Source of the DNA: MM2 sp035460165 | GTDB lineage: Bacteria; Pseudomonadota; Gammaproteobacteria; Burkholderiales; Methylophilaceae | Assembly (NCBI GenBank): GCA_035460165.1 | Contig: DATHWW010000011.1 | Span: forward strand, 1 to 64,000 | Length of the DNA stretch: 64,000 nt | Direction: 5' to 3' | Shown here: in pieces, positions 19,637-27,768 of the stretch | How positions within the stretch are numbered: position 1 is the first letter of the stretch | How the letters are laid out: each line of letters begins with the position of its first letter | Program-made: the position numbers and the translations under genes | The notes under the pieces: generated by a model | What the model was told of the DNA's origin: nothing | What the model saw: only the letters and a program-made list of their open reading frames with translations | The model's database searches: none

Positions 19637-19813
19637 TTAGGTCAGTGCGGTCTGGATGCTGGTGAATATTGCCGTGACGGCAGCATTGATAGGATCGACG
19701 AAGGCTACCAGGGCAATGGCGACCATCGCCGCAATCAACGCATATTCGATTGCGCTGGCCCCTTCTTCGTCGCGAATGAATTGAATGAAACGTGTCTTTG
19801 AAAAGTTTGCCAT
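19637..19813 (-). CDS. flp: Flp-type pilin subunit
   Basis: A 58-aa prepilin. The leader MANFSKTRFIQFIRDEEGAS ends at the G/A cleavage site, followed by the Flp signature AIEYALIAAMVAIALVAFVD with Glu at +5 and Tyr at +6. The mature pilin is a single hydrophobic helix of about 40 residues. It is the first gene of the tad operon, as in most Flp systems, and is preceded by a dyad element at 19962-19996. Confidence 0.93.
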   Translation of the reverse strand: MANFSKTRFIQFIRDEEGASAIEYALIAAMVAIALVAFVDPINAAVTAIFTSIQTALT

Positions 19814-19961
19814 GTCACCCTCTCTAACAAGTAGTGCAAATCAAGACTTCAAATTACGTCCGCAGGCTTAAAGTCGTTATTTCCTGCGGCATTCAGAGCG
19901 AATGCGAATTCAATATATCCCAATCCAATAGCGTTCAACAACCCGATTTCTTACATTTTTA

Positions 19962-19996
19962 TAGGAACTACCCTATATGGGTTAGGTAAAGTCCTA
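19962..19996. promoter_or_regulatory. Dyad element upstream of flp
   Basis: On the plus strand TAGGAACTACCC and, 11 bases on, GGTAAAGTCCTA form an imperfect 35-bp dyad (outer arms TAGGA and TCCTA), with a second inner dyad ACCC-TATAT-GGGT. It lies about 150 bases before the flp start in an AT-rich gap. It could be an operator for the tad operon; the regulator is unknown. Confidence 0.4.
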
Positions 19997-20010
19997 TGCA
20001 GATACTTTTT

Positions 20011-21141
20011 TCAGGTAATCATGTTCCACTCGACGCGGTTACGGCCGCTTTCCTTGGCCCGGTAGAGCGCTTCGTCCGCCTGCTTGACCAATTCCTGCGG
20101 GGTGGAATTCATCGAAGGAATAATCGTTGCGCCGCCGATTGAAATCGTCACCACGCCATGCGGCGAGAGCTCATGCTCCATGCCGATGTCCATCACCGCC
20201 TTGCGCATGCGCTCACCCATGCTCCTGGCATCCGCCATCGGCATGTGCACCATCACCACGCCGAACTCCTCGCCGCCATAGCGCGCCACCGAATCGCCTG
20301 CCCGCTTCACGCAGCTTGCCAACGCGGCGGCCACTTGGCGCAGGCACTCGTCGCCCGCCGGATGGCCGTACTTGTCGTTGAATTTCTTGAACATATCCAC
20401 GTCGAGGATGATGAGCGACAGCGGCACGCCTTGCCGCGCCGCCTGGCGCCAGCCGCCGTCGAGCTTGTCGTCGAAATGGCGGCGGTTGCCGAGCCCGGTT
20501 AGACGGTCTTCCCATGACACCTGCTCGAACGTGATTTGCTTGAGCAGGATCTGCACCAGCAATTCGCGGATTTCGCGCGCCGAAAGCGCCAGCGTCAGCC
20601 CGGTGACGAGCAACACGATGCCGCCCAGCACCCGCGCATCTGTCGCCAGGAAAGGCAGTACCAGCACCAGCGGCACCAGCACACCGGCGGTGTAGGCGTA
20701 AAACAGCGGAAGGAACACGACCAGTCGCGGTAAGGAAGTAATCACCGCGATCACCAGCAAAACCATCACTGCGGCCTGCGAGGAAGGATGCAGCCACGGC
20801 AGCGCAATGGCCGCACTTCCCCAGCCCAGCCCAGCCAGCCCGGCCGCGGCAATATGCGAGCGGATTTCGGAAAGCGGAGTGGCGATGCCGCCAGTGGCCT
20901 TGTCCGTGCGGCCGACGGCCCAATGCCAGCCGTACGCCGCCAGCATCCCGGGAAACCAGGCCAGCGCGGTCAAGGTCTTGAGGCCCCAAGCCAGCAGGCC
21001 GGCCATCACCGCCCCGCTTAGCATGGTTACCAGCAGGGCATTCGTGCGGCCGCGATAGACATACAGCAGCTCCTCGTTCGCGAGCGCGTGAGGGTCGAAT
21101 TTGAACGTTTTTGCAGCAGGTTGATTCGAAGCGAGCGGCAT
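20011..21141 (-). CDS. Membrane diguanylate cyclase (GGDEF)
   Basis: A 376-aa c-di-GMP synthase. The N-terminal half has about six membrane helices (residues 35-190). The GGDEF domain has the active-site motif RYGGEEF at 287-293 and an intact inhibitory I-site RxxD (RAGD, 280-283), five residues before GGEEF. The substrate-binding DRLTGLGNRR is also present. The protein is therefore probably an active, feedback-inhibited cyclase. It sits upstream of flp on the same strand, so control of pilus-based attachment by c-di-GMP is an attractive but unproven link. Confidence 0.93.
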   Translation of the reverse strand: MPLASNQPAAKTFKFDPHALANEELLYVYRGRTNALLVTMLSGAVMAGLLAWGLKTLTALAWFPGMLAAYGWHWAVGRTDKATGGIATPLSEIRSHIAAAGLAGLGWGSAAIALPWLHPSSQAAVMVLLVIAVITSLPRLVVFLPLFYAYTAGVLVPLVLVLPFLATDARVLGGIVLLVTGLTLALSAREIRELLVQILLKQITFEQVSWEDRLTGLGNRRHFDDKLDGGWRQAARQGVPLSLIILDVDMFKKFNDKYGHPAGDECLRQVAAALASCVKRAGDSVARYGGEEFGVVMVHMPMADARSMGERMRKAVMDIGMEHELSPHGVVTISIGGATIIPSMNSTPQELVKQADEALYRAKESGRNRVEWNMIT

Positions 21142-21322
21142 TTTTTACCTTCTTCTGGCCCCAAAAAAAGCAGCCACGAGCTCGACCTAGCCTCTGTTGG
21201 CTGCCAAAACGAATCGAGACAAGCGATCAATAGTCATTCCGCATAAATCAGGCTTTTGGAGCGACAAATGGCGCTTTTTCATCTATTCGTGAATAAAGAT
21301 ACTCCTTTGAGTATGAATTGCA

Positions 21323-23878
21323 TTACCTTTTATCGAACAAATTCAGCATTTCGTCGGTGATTTCCTGCTTCAGATTCCAATAGTCTTTCCAAGGGTCTTT
21401 TTTTAATCCGCCCAAGCGCTGCTGCACATTGCGTACAGTGAAGGTATCGGCCCGCACATCCCCGCCCAATTCTTCCCAGAAAATGGGCATGGACACCGTC
21501 GCGTCCGGCTTGGCCCGCGTGGAGAAAGCCGCCACGGCTGTTGCACCCCGGCCATTGCGCAGATAATCGATAAATATCTTTCCGCCGCGCTTGGCCTTGG
21601 CCATGTTGGAGGTAAAGCGGTCGGGCAGCGTGCGTGCCAGATGCTCGGCGACGGTTTTCGAAAACGCTTTCACTTCGTCCCACGGTCGTTCAGGCTTCAG
21701 CGGCACGACGATATGCAAGCCCTTGCCGCCGGTGGTCTTGAGGAAACTGCGCAGGCCGATTTCATCCAGCAGCCCGTGCATCAGTTGCGCGCCCTCCACC
21801 ACCGTTTCCCAGCCCAGCCCCTCGGCCGGATCGAGGTCGAAGATCATGCGGTCGGGTTGCATCAGGCTGCCCTCGCGCGAACCCCAGGTATGCAGTTCCA
21901 GCACGCCCATCTGCACCAGCCCGATCACCGCCGACAGGCTGTTGGCCATCATGTAGATGTCCGTGCCATTTTCTTCCGGCACCTCGATGCGCTCGATGGC
22001 ATCGGTCACGCTGTCGTCCACGTGCTTCTGGAAAAAGCACTTGTGCCCGTCGCCTTGCGGACAGCGCACCAACGCCAATGGGCGATCCTGCAGGTGCGGC
22101 AATAGCCAGTCGGCCACCGATTCGTAGTATTCGGCCAACGCCAGCTTGGTAAGCCCGATGCGCGGGAACAGGATTTTGTCGGGATGGGTCAGCGCAATGC
22201 CGGCGACCGTGGCGCGGCCCGCCGAGCTCTTGATGGCGGGCTTGGCCTTCGCGTTTTGTTCGACCTCGGCGACTTCCTTGTCGCTGATGGCGCGTTCGCG
22301 CACGATTTCCCTGGCGGACTTGTCGGCGCGCAAGCCGACAAAAGACGCATGGCGGATATTGCCGCCGTTGGTCCATTGCGCGAAATCCACCTCGGCCACC
22401 AGCTCGGGTTTCAGCCAATGCACGCCGCGCGCCTCGCTGCCGGTCGGCGGGTTATCGAACGCCGGCTTGGTGAGCTCGAGCGCCTTGAACTTCTTTGCGA
22501 CTTCCCGCAGCAATTCGCTGCCGAAGCCAGTACCTACTTTCCCGCAATACTGCAGTTTGTCGCCATCGTAAACGCCCAGCAGCAAAGCGCCGAATTCCTC
22601 GCGCGAACCCGCCGGATCGGTATAGCCGGCCACCACGAACTCCTGCCGCTGCATGCATTTCACCTTGAGCCACGAGCGGCCGCGCACTTGCAGATAAGCG
22701 GCATCGGCGCGCTTGACGACGGTGCCCTCCAGCCCGTGCATGCAGGCGTGCTCGAATACCTCGCGCGCGCCGCCGGTGATGTGGTCGCTGTACAACAGCG
22801 GCCCGCCTTCTGGCGCGTGGTCCATGATTTCCTTGAGCAAGTGCTTACGCTCGATCAACGGCACCGCAGTGAGGTCGTACCCGTTGAGATACATCAGGTC
22901 GAAGAGGTAATACGCCAATTGCGCCGCCTTGCCCTCGCGCATCATGTTCTGCAGCGCCTGAAAACTGATCTTGCCGTCGCTCTCGACCGCGACCACCTCG
23001 CCGTCCACCCAGGCGTTTTCCACCGGCAACTCGGCTAGCGCCTTGGCGATGCCTTTCCATTTTCTCGTCCAGTCGTTGCCGGCGCGGGTATAGATGTTTG
23101 CTTCGCCGTCCTCGATGCGGCATACGGCGCGATAACCGTCGAATTTCACTTCCGACAGCCATTCGTCGCCCTTGGGCGCATGTTCGGCCAAGGTGGCGAG
23201 TTGCGGTCGCATCATCTCGGGCATGTCCGACGCAACCGCGCCGCCGATCTCCTTCGCAGACACGCTGCGCGTCGTGCGCTTGGCAGGTTTTTTTGACGTG
23301 CCGGATTGCGCTGCGGCTGCTTTCTTTTGCTTGCCCTGCGGCTTGTCGGCCACGCTTTCCGGCCGCAGCTCCGTGATATGCGCTTCATCGCCGTGACGGG
23401 CTTCGTCGTCGTTTTCCTTGATCAGCAGCCAGTTATCCTGCTTGCCTTCCTGCCGCCCCATGCGCACCAGCGTCCAGCCGCCGTGCAGCTTGCGCCCATC
23501 CAGATGGAATTTGAGTCGACCCTCGCGATACGCCTTGCGGGCATCGCCTTCCGGCTCCCATACGCCGCGATCCCACAGCTTCACGTGACCCGCGCCATAT
23601 TGATGTTCGGGAATATCGCCTTCGAACGTGCCGTAACTCAGCGGATGATCCTCGACATGCACCGCCAGACGCTTATCGGCCGGGTCAAGGCTAGGGCCCT
23701 TGGGCACCGCCCAACTCTTCAGCGTGCCGTCCAGTTCCAGCCGGAAGTCGTAATGCAGCCGGCTGGCGTGGTGTTCCTGGATGTAATAGTTGAGTTGCTT
23801 GCCCGGCCGCACCACCTTGCCGCGCGGTTCGGGGGTTTTTTTGAAATCGCGCTTTTGCCAGTATTTCTCCAGGCTCAT
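21323..23878 (-). CDS. ligD: ATP-dependent DNA ligase LigD (three domains)
   Basis: The central enzyme of bacterial NHEJ, 851 aa from the ATG at 23878, which has GAGGAG seven bases upstream. The domain order is phosphoesterase (about 1-180: YYIQEHHASRLHYDFRLE, HVEDHPLSY), ligase (about 225-530, nucleotidyl lysine K245 in SEVKFDGYRAV), and primase-polymerase (about 570-850: MIFDLDPAEGLGWE, TTGGKGLHIVVPL). A Lys/Ala/Thr-rich linker joins the first two. It repairs double-strand breaks with Ku, encoded directly upstream on the same strand. Confidence 0.96.
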   Translation of the reverse strand: MSLEKYWQKRDFKKTPEPRGKVVRPGKQLNYYIQEHHASRLHYDFRLELDGTLKSWAVPKGPSLDPADKRLAVHVEDHPLSYGTFEGDIPEHQYGAGHVKLWDRGVWEPEGDARKAYREGRLKFHLDGRKLHGGWTLVRMGRQEGKQDNWLLIKENDDEARHGDEAHITELRPESVADKPQGKQKKAAAAQSGTSKKPAKRTTRSVSAKEIGGAVASDMPEMMRPQLATLAEHAPKGDEWLSEVKFDGYRAVCRIEDGEANIYTRAGNDWTRKWKGIAKALAELPVENAWVDGEVVAVESDGKISFQALQNMMREGKAAQLAYYLFDLMYLNGYDLTAVPLIERKHLLKEIMDHAPEGGPLLYSDHITGGAREVFEHACMHGLEGTVVKRADAAYLQVRGRSWLKVKCMQRQEFVVAGYTDPAGSREEFGALLLGVYDGDKLQYCGKVGTGFGSELLREVAKKFKALELTKPAFDNPPTGSEARGVHWLKPELVAEVDFAQWTNGGNIRHASFVGLRADKSAREIVRERAISDKEVAEVEQNAKAKPAIKSSAGRATVAGIALTHPDKILFPRIGLTKLALAEYYESVADWLLPHLQDRPLALVRCPQGDGHKCFFQKHVDDSVTDAIERIEVPEENGTDIYMMANSLSAVIGLVQMGVLELHTWGSREGSLMQPDRMIFDLDPAEGLGWETVVEGAQLMHGLLDEIGLRSFLKTTGGKGLHIVVPLKPERPWDEVKAFSKTVAEHLARTLPDRFTSNMAKAKRGGKIFIDYLRNGRGATAVAAFSTRAKPDATVSMPIFWEELGGDVRADTFTVRNVQQRLGGLKKDPWKDYWNLKQEITDEMLNLFDKR

Positions 23879-23921
23879 GGCGAGTCTCCTCGATTGTCGC
23901 ACTCCGTATTGTTGGTGATTT

Positions 23922-24039
23922 CCCCCTCACCCTAACCCCCTCCCGCAAGGGGAGAGGGAATACGATCTTAGGGTTCTACCCTTCTCTCAACAGAGCAATC
24001 GCCCCTCTCCCCTTGCGGGAGAGGGTTAGGGTGAGGGGT
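23922..24039. repeat. Inverted pair of REP-like repeats between ligD and ku
   Basis: CCCCTCACCCTAACCCCCTC followed by CCGCAAGGGGAGAGGG at about 23922-23958 is repeated in inverse orientation at 24002-24039. The pair could fold into a long hairpin of the BIME kind, or two separate hairpins around CCCGCAAGGGG. A single unit of the same family is in waaA at 5481-5519. Confidence 0.88.
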
Positions 24040-24075
24040 ATCACCATGAAACGCTGTTAACAGCCCACCAGCGAA

Positions 24076-25050
24076 TCAAGCCGCTTTCCGCGTTGTCCCG
24101 CCGCTCGGCCGACTCGAGCCTTTGCCGCCCGTACTTGCCCGCTTTGCCGCCGCAGCCGCAGGCGCCGCCGCCTTTCTGCGATGGCTCGTCGATTTTGGCG
24201 GCGCTGTTTCGCCGGCGTCCTCTTCATTCGCAGCACGCATGGGCTTTTTATCCTTGCTGCCGATACTCTTCTTCAACAACTCCATCAGGTCGATCACCTT
24301 GGCCGATGAAGGCGCGTGTTCCTCGCCCGCTTCCGGCTCGGTCAGCGCATGCGTCTGCTTGCCTTCGACCTTTTTGTCGACCAGCGCCATCACGTCGTCG
24401 CGGTAGGTATCGTGGTATTGCTCGGGATGCCAGGCTTCGGTCATGTCTTCCAGCAGCGAGAGCGCCATCTGCACTTCCTTGTCCGTCACCGCGGCTTTCT
24501 TGTCCTTGGCGTCCGGCAATTCGAGATCGTCCGTCGAACGCAATTCATCGTGATAGCGCAGCAGGTTGAGCACAATGGCCTTGTCCATCGGCAGCAGCGC
24601 CGCCACGTGCTGCTTGGTGCGGATCACCACCTGCGCAATGCCCACCTTGCCGGCGCGCTTCAATGTCTCGCGCAACAGCACGTACACCTTGGCACCGCCG
24701 CGCGCCGGCTTGAGGTAATACGGCTGCTCGAAATAAATCTCCGGGATCTCCTCGGAATCGACAAAAGACAGGATATCGATGGTTTGCGTTGCCTCGACAT
24801 TGGCGCGCTTCAGGTCTTCATCCGTCAGCACCACGTATTTGCCCTTTTCGTACTCGTATCCTTTGACGATGTCGTTCCAGTCGATGTCCTTGCCCGTGGA
24901 CTTGTTGTAGCGCTTATAACCCACCGGCGCGAAGTCGCGCTTGTCCAGCATATCCAGGTCCAGGCCCTTTCGGCTCTCCGCCGGATAAAGCTCCACCGGG
25001 ATGTGCACCAGGCCGAAACTGATCGCACCTTTCCATATCGCTCGCGGCAT
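24076..25050 (-). CDS. ku: Ku DNA end-binding protein
   Basis: A 324-aa homodimeric ring protein that binds broken DNA ends and recruits LigD. It begins MPRAIWKGAISFGLVHIPVELYP, the standard Ku start, and contains VVLTDEDLKRANVEATQTIDI and YFEQPYYLKP. After the core (about residue 255) comes a Lys/Ala/Ser/Gly-rich tail, as in many bacterial Ku proteins, likely for extra DNA contact. A TTG nine bases upstream is a possible alternative start. The ku-ligD order on one strand suggests one transcript, although a REP pair lies between. Confidence 0.95.
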   Translation of the reverse strand: MPRAIWKGAISFGLVHIPVELYPAESRKGLDLDMLDKRDFAPVGYKRYNKSTGKDIDWNDIVKGYEYEKGKYVVLTDEDLKRANVEATQTIDILSFVDSEEIPEIYFEQPYYLKPARGGAKVYVLLRETLKRAGKVGIAQVVIRTKQHVAALLPMDKAIVLNLLRYHDELRSTDDLELPDAKDKKAAVTDKEVQMALSLLEDMTEAWHPEQYHDTYRDDVMALVDKKVEGKQTHALTEPEAGEEHAPSSAKVIDLMELLKKSIGSKDKKPMRAANEEDAGETAPPKSTSHRRKAAAPAAAAAKRASTGGKGSSRPSGGTTRKAA

Positions 25051-25160
25051 CTTCCTCAACCCCCGATTCGATAGAATTTATGTGTAAAAACAACTAGACC
25101 CATTGATTAGCATTAGGTTTCTGGCGCCCTCTGGCAGCGTCCGCTCGGCAATTGCAAAAG

Positions 25161-25207
25161 ACACAACATAATGTGTATTGCAAGACTAGAATTCCAATAT
25201 TATGTGG
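25161..25207. promoter_or_regulatory. Tandem NrdR boxes upstream of nrdJb
   Basis: ACACAACATAATGTGT (25161-25176) fits the NrdR consensus at 14 of 16 positions. TTCCAATATTATGTGG (25192-25207) is a weaker copy exactly 31 bases downstream, the spacing NrdR needs. They end 36 bases before the nrdJb ATG, so bound NrdR would block its promoter. Confidence 0.75.
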
Positions 25208-25243
25208 GTTATGATGACGTCATATTCCACGGAGGGAACCACC

Positions 25244-25954
25244 ATGGCCATCAAGATCGAAAAGAAAATCACCGGTTACAACGTGCAGTCGGAAGAAGAC
25301 AAAAAGGCCGAGCAAGCCGCTGCCGTCGTGTCTGCCGAAGCCGCAAAAGTCGCCGATGTCGTGCAGATGGGCGAGCCATTGAGCCGTCCCGAAAAACTGG
25401 TCGGCAACACCTACAAAGTCAAGACCCCGGTCACCGAACACGCCCTCTACATCACCATCAACGACATCGTCGTCGGTGAAGGCACCCCGCAAGAACACCG
25501 CCGCCCCTTCGAAATCTTCATCAATTCGAAGAACATGGAACACTTCCAGTGGATCGTCGCCCTCACCCGCGTCATGTCCGCCGTGTTCCGCAAAGGCGGC
25601 GACGTCACCTTCCTGGTCGAAGAACTGCACAGCGTGTTCGACCCCAACGGCGGCTACTTCAAAAAGGGCGGTAAATACATTCCCAGCCTGGTCGCGGAGA
25701 TCGGCGAAGTCGTGGAGCAGCATCTGCAGGAAATCGGCATGCTGAAAAAGCCGGAGCCGGACCAGCACCAGAAAAAACTGATCGCCGAGAAGCGCGCCGA
25801 ATACCTGGAAAAACATGTGCAAGCCGGCGGCGAAACCAATGCCGAAGGCTTCCCACCCGGCGCCCAGCTATGTGGCAAGTGCAGCACCAAGGCCGCGATT
25901 ATCATGGATGGGTGTTTGACTTGCTTGAACTGCGGGGAGAGTAAGTGCGGTTAA
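25244..25954 (+). CDS. nrdJb: Ribonucleotide reductase C-terminal subunit NrdJb
   Basis: A 236-aa protein equivalent to the C-terminal part of class II reductases and, by memory of the family, to NrdJb of Pseudomonas (MAIKIEKKITGYNV, HALYITINDIV, FEIFINSKNMEHFQWIVALT, VFRKGGDVTFLVEEL). Its cysteine-rich tail, LCGKCSTKAAIIMDGCLTC followed by LNCGESKCG, supplies the redox-active cysteines that nrdJa lacks. AGGGA stands before the ATG at 25244; a frame extension to 25202 has no such site. It has its own NrdR boxes and terminator. Confidence 0.9.
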   Translation: MAIKIEKKITGYNVQSEEDKKAEQAAAVVSAEAAKVADVVQMGEPLSRPEKLVGNTYKVKTPVTEHALYITINDIVVGEGTPQEHRRPFEIFINSKNMEHFQWIVALTRVMSAVFRKGGDVTFLVEELHSVFDPNGGYFKKGGKYIPSLVAEIGEVVEQHLQEIGMLKKPEPDQHQKKLIAEKRAEYLEKHVQAGGETNAEGFPPGAQLCGKCSTKAAIIMDGCLTCLNCGESKCG

Positions 25955-25969
25955 GGTAGTGAAGGAAGC

Positions 25970-25998
25970 AAAAAAGCCGGTGAAAGCCGGCTTTTTTA
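25970..25998 (+). terminator. Rho-independent terminator of nrdJb
   Basis: AAAAAGCCGG, loop TGAA, then GCCGGCTTTTTT. It lies 16 bases after the nrdJb stop. Confidence 0.9.
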
Positions 25999-26000
25999 TT

Positions 26001-26015
26001 AACAAATAATTTGTT
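26001..26015. promoter_or_regulatory. Palindromic operator-like site before the nucleotidyltransferase
   Basis: AACAAAT-A-ATTTGTT is a perfect 15-bp palindrome in the AT-rich leader, 57 bases before the gene start. A repressor site is a guess. Confidence 0.35.
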
Positions 26016-26041
26016 GATTAATATGTTATTTTCATTCAATA

Positions 26042-27130
26042 TACAAATAACTGCTTTTTGAATGAAAAGCCATGATGTCTCCTTTGTCGAATGATCAGCG
26101 CAAATACCTGATCGACTCCAGCCAAATCTACGAGTCCTATATCGAGGCGCGCCGGCATGCCGACACTTATCGTCATGGCATGACCTGGAAACAAGCAGGC
26201 GGACGCGAGTATCTGTTTCGACTTTCGGGACGAACGGGTTATGGCAAATCGCTTGGGCCACGCAGCCCGGAAACCGAGCGCATCCTGCAGGAATTCCGTG
26301 AAGGCAAGGCTCGCGCACAAGAACGGCTGGAAGGCCTGACTCAGCGCCTGGACCAGCTCGCCAAGATCAATCGTGCGCTTCGCTTGGGACGCGTGCCCAC
26401 TGTAGTCGCGAAGTTGCTGCGAGCGCTGGACGAGCGAGACATGATGGGAGACGAATTCATGGTGCTGGGCACCCAGGCGCTTTTCGCCTATGAATCGGTT
26501 GCCGGAGTGCGAATCGATCCGCAGCTCACCTCCTCTGGCGATGTCGATCTGATGTACGACACCCGAAAACGACTTTCCATCACCTCCGGCAAACTGGACG
26601 GAGCGGGCCTTATCGGCCTCCTGCGTAAGATCGATAAATCTTTCGAGCCCATGCGTTCCAATACTTTCCGTGCTGCGAACAAAGAGGAGTTCATGGTCGA
26701 CCTCATCATCCCCGAACGAGACATGCGGGAATCCGAGCCGATACGGTTTGTGGAAGGCGATCTGGTGGCAACCGAAGTTCCCGGCCTGCAATGGCTAATG
26801 AATTCCCCCAAATTCGATGCCGTCTGCATTGGCGAGGACGGCTGGCCGACGCGCATGGTCGTACCGGATCCCCGCGCCTTTTCAGTCCATAAGTATTGGC
26901 TCTCGACCCGGCCCGATCGGGAGCCCCTGAAGAAGCCACGCGATGCAGGACAAGCGGAAATCGTGCGCCAAATCACGTTGGAATATTTTCCGCATCTGAC
27001 ATTCGATAACGAAAGCATGCAGTATCTTCCCCACCCCATGCGCCGTTTGGGATTGGGAACGGCGGATGCCGAATGATTTTCATTCATTCACAGGTATTTT
27101 ATTCAACGAATGAAAACAGTTTTATTTGTA
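26042..27130. mobile_element. Possible islet ends flanking the nucleotidyltransferase gene
   Basis: TACAAATAACTGCTTTT at 26042-26058 and the complement of TACAAATAAAACTGTTTT at 27113-27130 form imperfect inverted repeats that enclose exactly one gene. Outside the right end lies the second copy of the nrdJb 3' end. No integrase or transposase is present, so the mechanism is open. Confidence 0.4.
26072..27076 (+). CDS. GSU2403-type nucleotidyltransferase-fold protein
   Basis: A 334-aa protein with a helical N-terminus (residues about 1-120, including the coiled stretch AQERLEGLTQRLDQLAKINR) and a nucleotidyltransferase core: VLGTQALFAYESVAG (131-145) and GDVDLMYD (156-163), the usual Gly/Asp-x-Asp metal site. 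Further on are FMVDLIIP and the helical C-terminus. This fits the GSU2403-type family of stand-alone NTases, whose biological role is unknown. Related folds act as toxins or antitoxins, but no partner gene is next to it. It is a one-gene islet between two copies of the nrdJb 3' end. Confidence 0.7.
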   Translation: MMSPLSNDQRKYLIDSSQIYESYIEARRHADTYRHGMTWKQAGGREYLFRLSGRTGYGKSLGPRSPETERILQEFREGKARAQERLEGLTQRLDQLAKINRALRLGRVPTVVAKLLRALDERDMMGDEFMVLGTQALFAYESVAGVRIDPQLTSSGDVDLMYDTRKRLSITSGKLDGAGLIGLLRKIDKSFEPMRSNTFRAANKEEFMVDLIIPERDMRESEPIRFVEGDLVATEVPGLQWLMNSPKFDAVCIGEDGWPTRMVVPDPRAFSVHKYWLSTRPDREPLKKPRDAGQAEIVRQITLEYFPHLTFDNESMQYLPHPMRRLGLGTADAE

Positions 27131-27154
27131 TGGATGCTGAAACCAAAGTCATGT

Positions 27155-27345
27155 CCAGCACCAGAAAAAACTGATCACCGAGAAGCGCGCCGAATACATG
27201 GAAAAACATGTACAAGCCGGCGGCGAAACCAACGCCGAAGGCTTCCCGCCCGGAGCCCAGCTATGCGCCAAATGCAGCACCAAAGCCGCGATTATCATGG
27301 ATGGGTGTTTGACTTGCTTGAACTGCGGGGAGAGTAAGTGCGGAT
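27155..27345 (+). pseudogene. Second, truncated copy of the nrdJb 3' end
   Basis: This stretch matches 25762-25950 at about 179 of 189 bases, ending at the same CysGly codons (GAGTAAGTGCGG). Most differences are synonymous, and the last ~60 bases are identical. It has no 5' part and no stop at the right place, so the frame runs on to 27425. Weak similarity continues leftwards to about 27133 (ATGCTGAAA). It marks the right edge of the nucleotidyltransferase islet. Confidence 0.85.
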
Positions 27346-27549
27346 CAACAAAGGGGGCTTCGGCCATTATTTATTGCGTCTGCGTCTGTTCGAGTAACCC
27401 CACACGCTGCTGCACCGACAAGTGATGATCATCGGATGGGTATATGAACTGCGATCTTCGATGACTGCTCTTTCGAGATTAACGACGAAATCACGCTTGA
27501 AATACGGGCTTTTCCCCAATAGATAGTATTGAGCTCGAATTGCACTATT
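27346..27549. other. Non-coding spacer after the nrdJb remnant
   Basis: About 200 bases between the nrdJb remnant and the stop of the minus-strand cold-shock gene. I see no gene, no convincing terminator and no repeat here. Base composition becomes AT-rich from about 27420 onward. Confidence 0.4.
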
Positions 27550-27768
27550 TTATGAAATAATCACTATATTTCGCGCCCGAGGCCCTTTTCCAGTAATTTC
27601 CACATCAAACTCTATAACCGTTCCGGCGATGGCAGTGGCTTCTGATTTTTTTTCAGTAAAATCAGCATAAAAAACAAATATATCTTTTCCCTTTTCTCTA
27701 GTGGCAAACCCATACCCTTTAATTGGGTCATATGTTTTTAATATTCCATTATCACGAGCTCTATCCAT
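27550..27768 (-). CDS. Cold-shock-domain protein of the retron locus
   Basis: A 72-aa single-domain nucleic-acid-binding protein. The CSD motifs are clear: RNP1-like KGYGFATREKG and RNP2-like KDIFVFYADF, ending in VEITGKGPRARNIVII. Its ATG lies eight bases inside the 3' end of the reverse transcriptase gene, so the two are translated from one message. A cold-shock-like partner has been described next to some retron reverse transcriptases (Salmonella Se72, from memory), where it helps msDNA production. A similar role, or a role as effector, is inferred here. Confidence 0.82.
   Translation of the reverse strand: MDRARDNGILKTYDPIKGYGFATREKGKDIFVFYADFTEKKSEATAIAGTVIEFDVEITGKGPRARNIVIIS

Noticed and set aside
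5460..24045. CRISPR array suspected from the repeated CCCTCTCCC words
   Set aside because: There are only three scattered units without regular spacers; they are REP-like repeats.
27110..27337. 75-aa frame overlapping the nrdJb remnant
   Set aside because: It reads the remnant in a different frame from nrdJb and has no family features.
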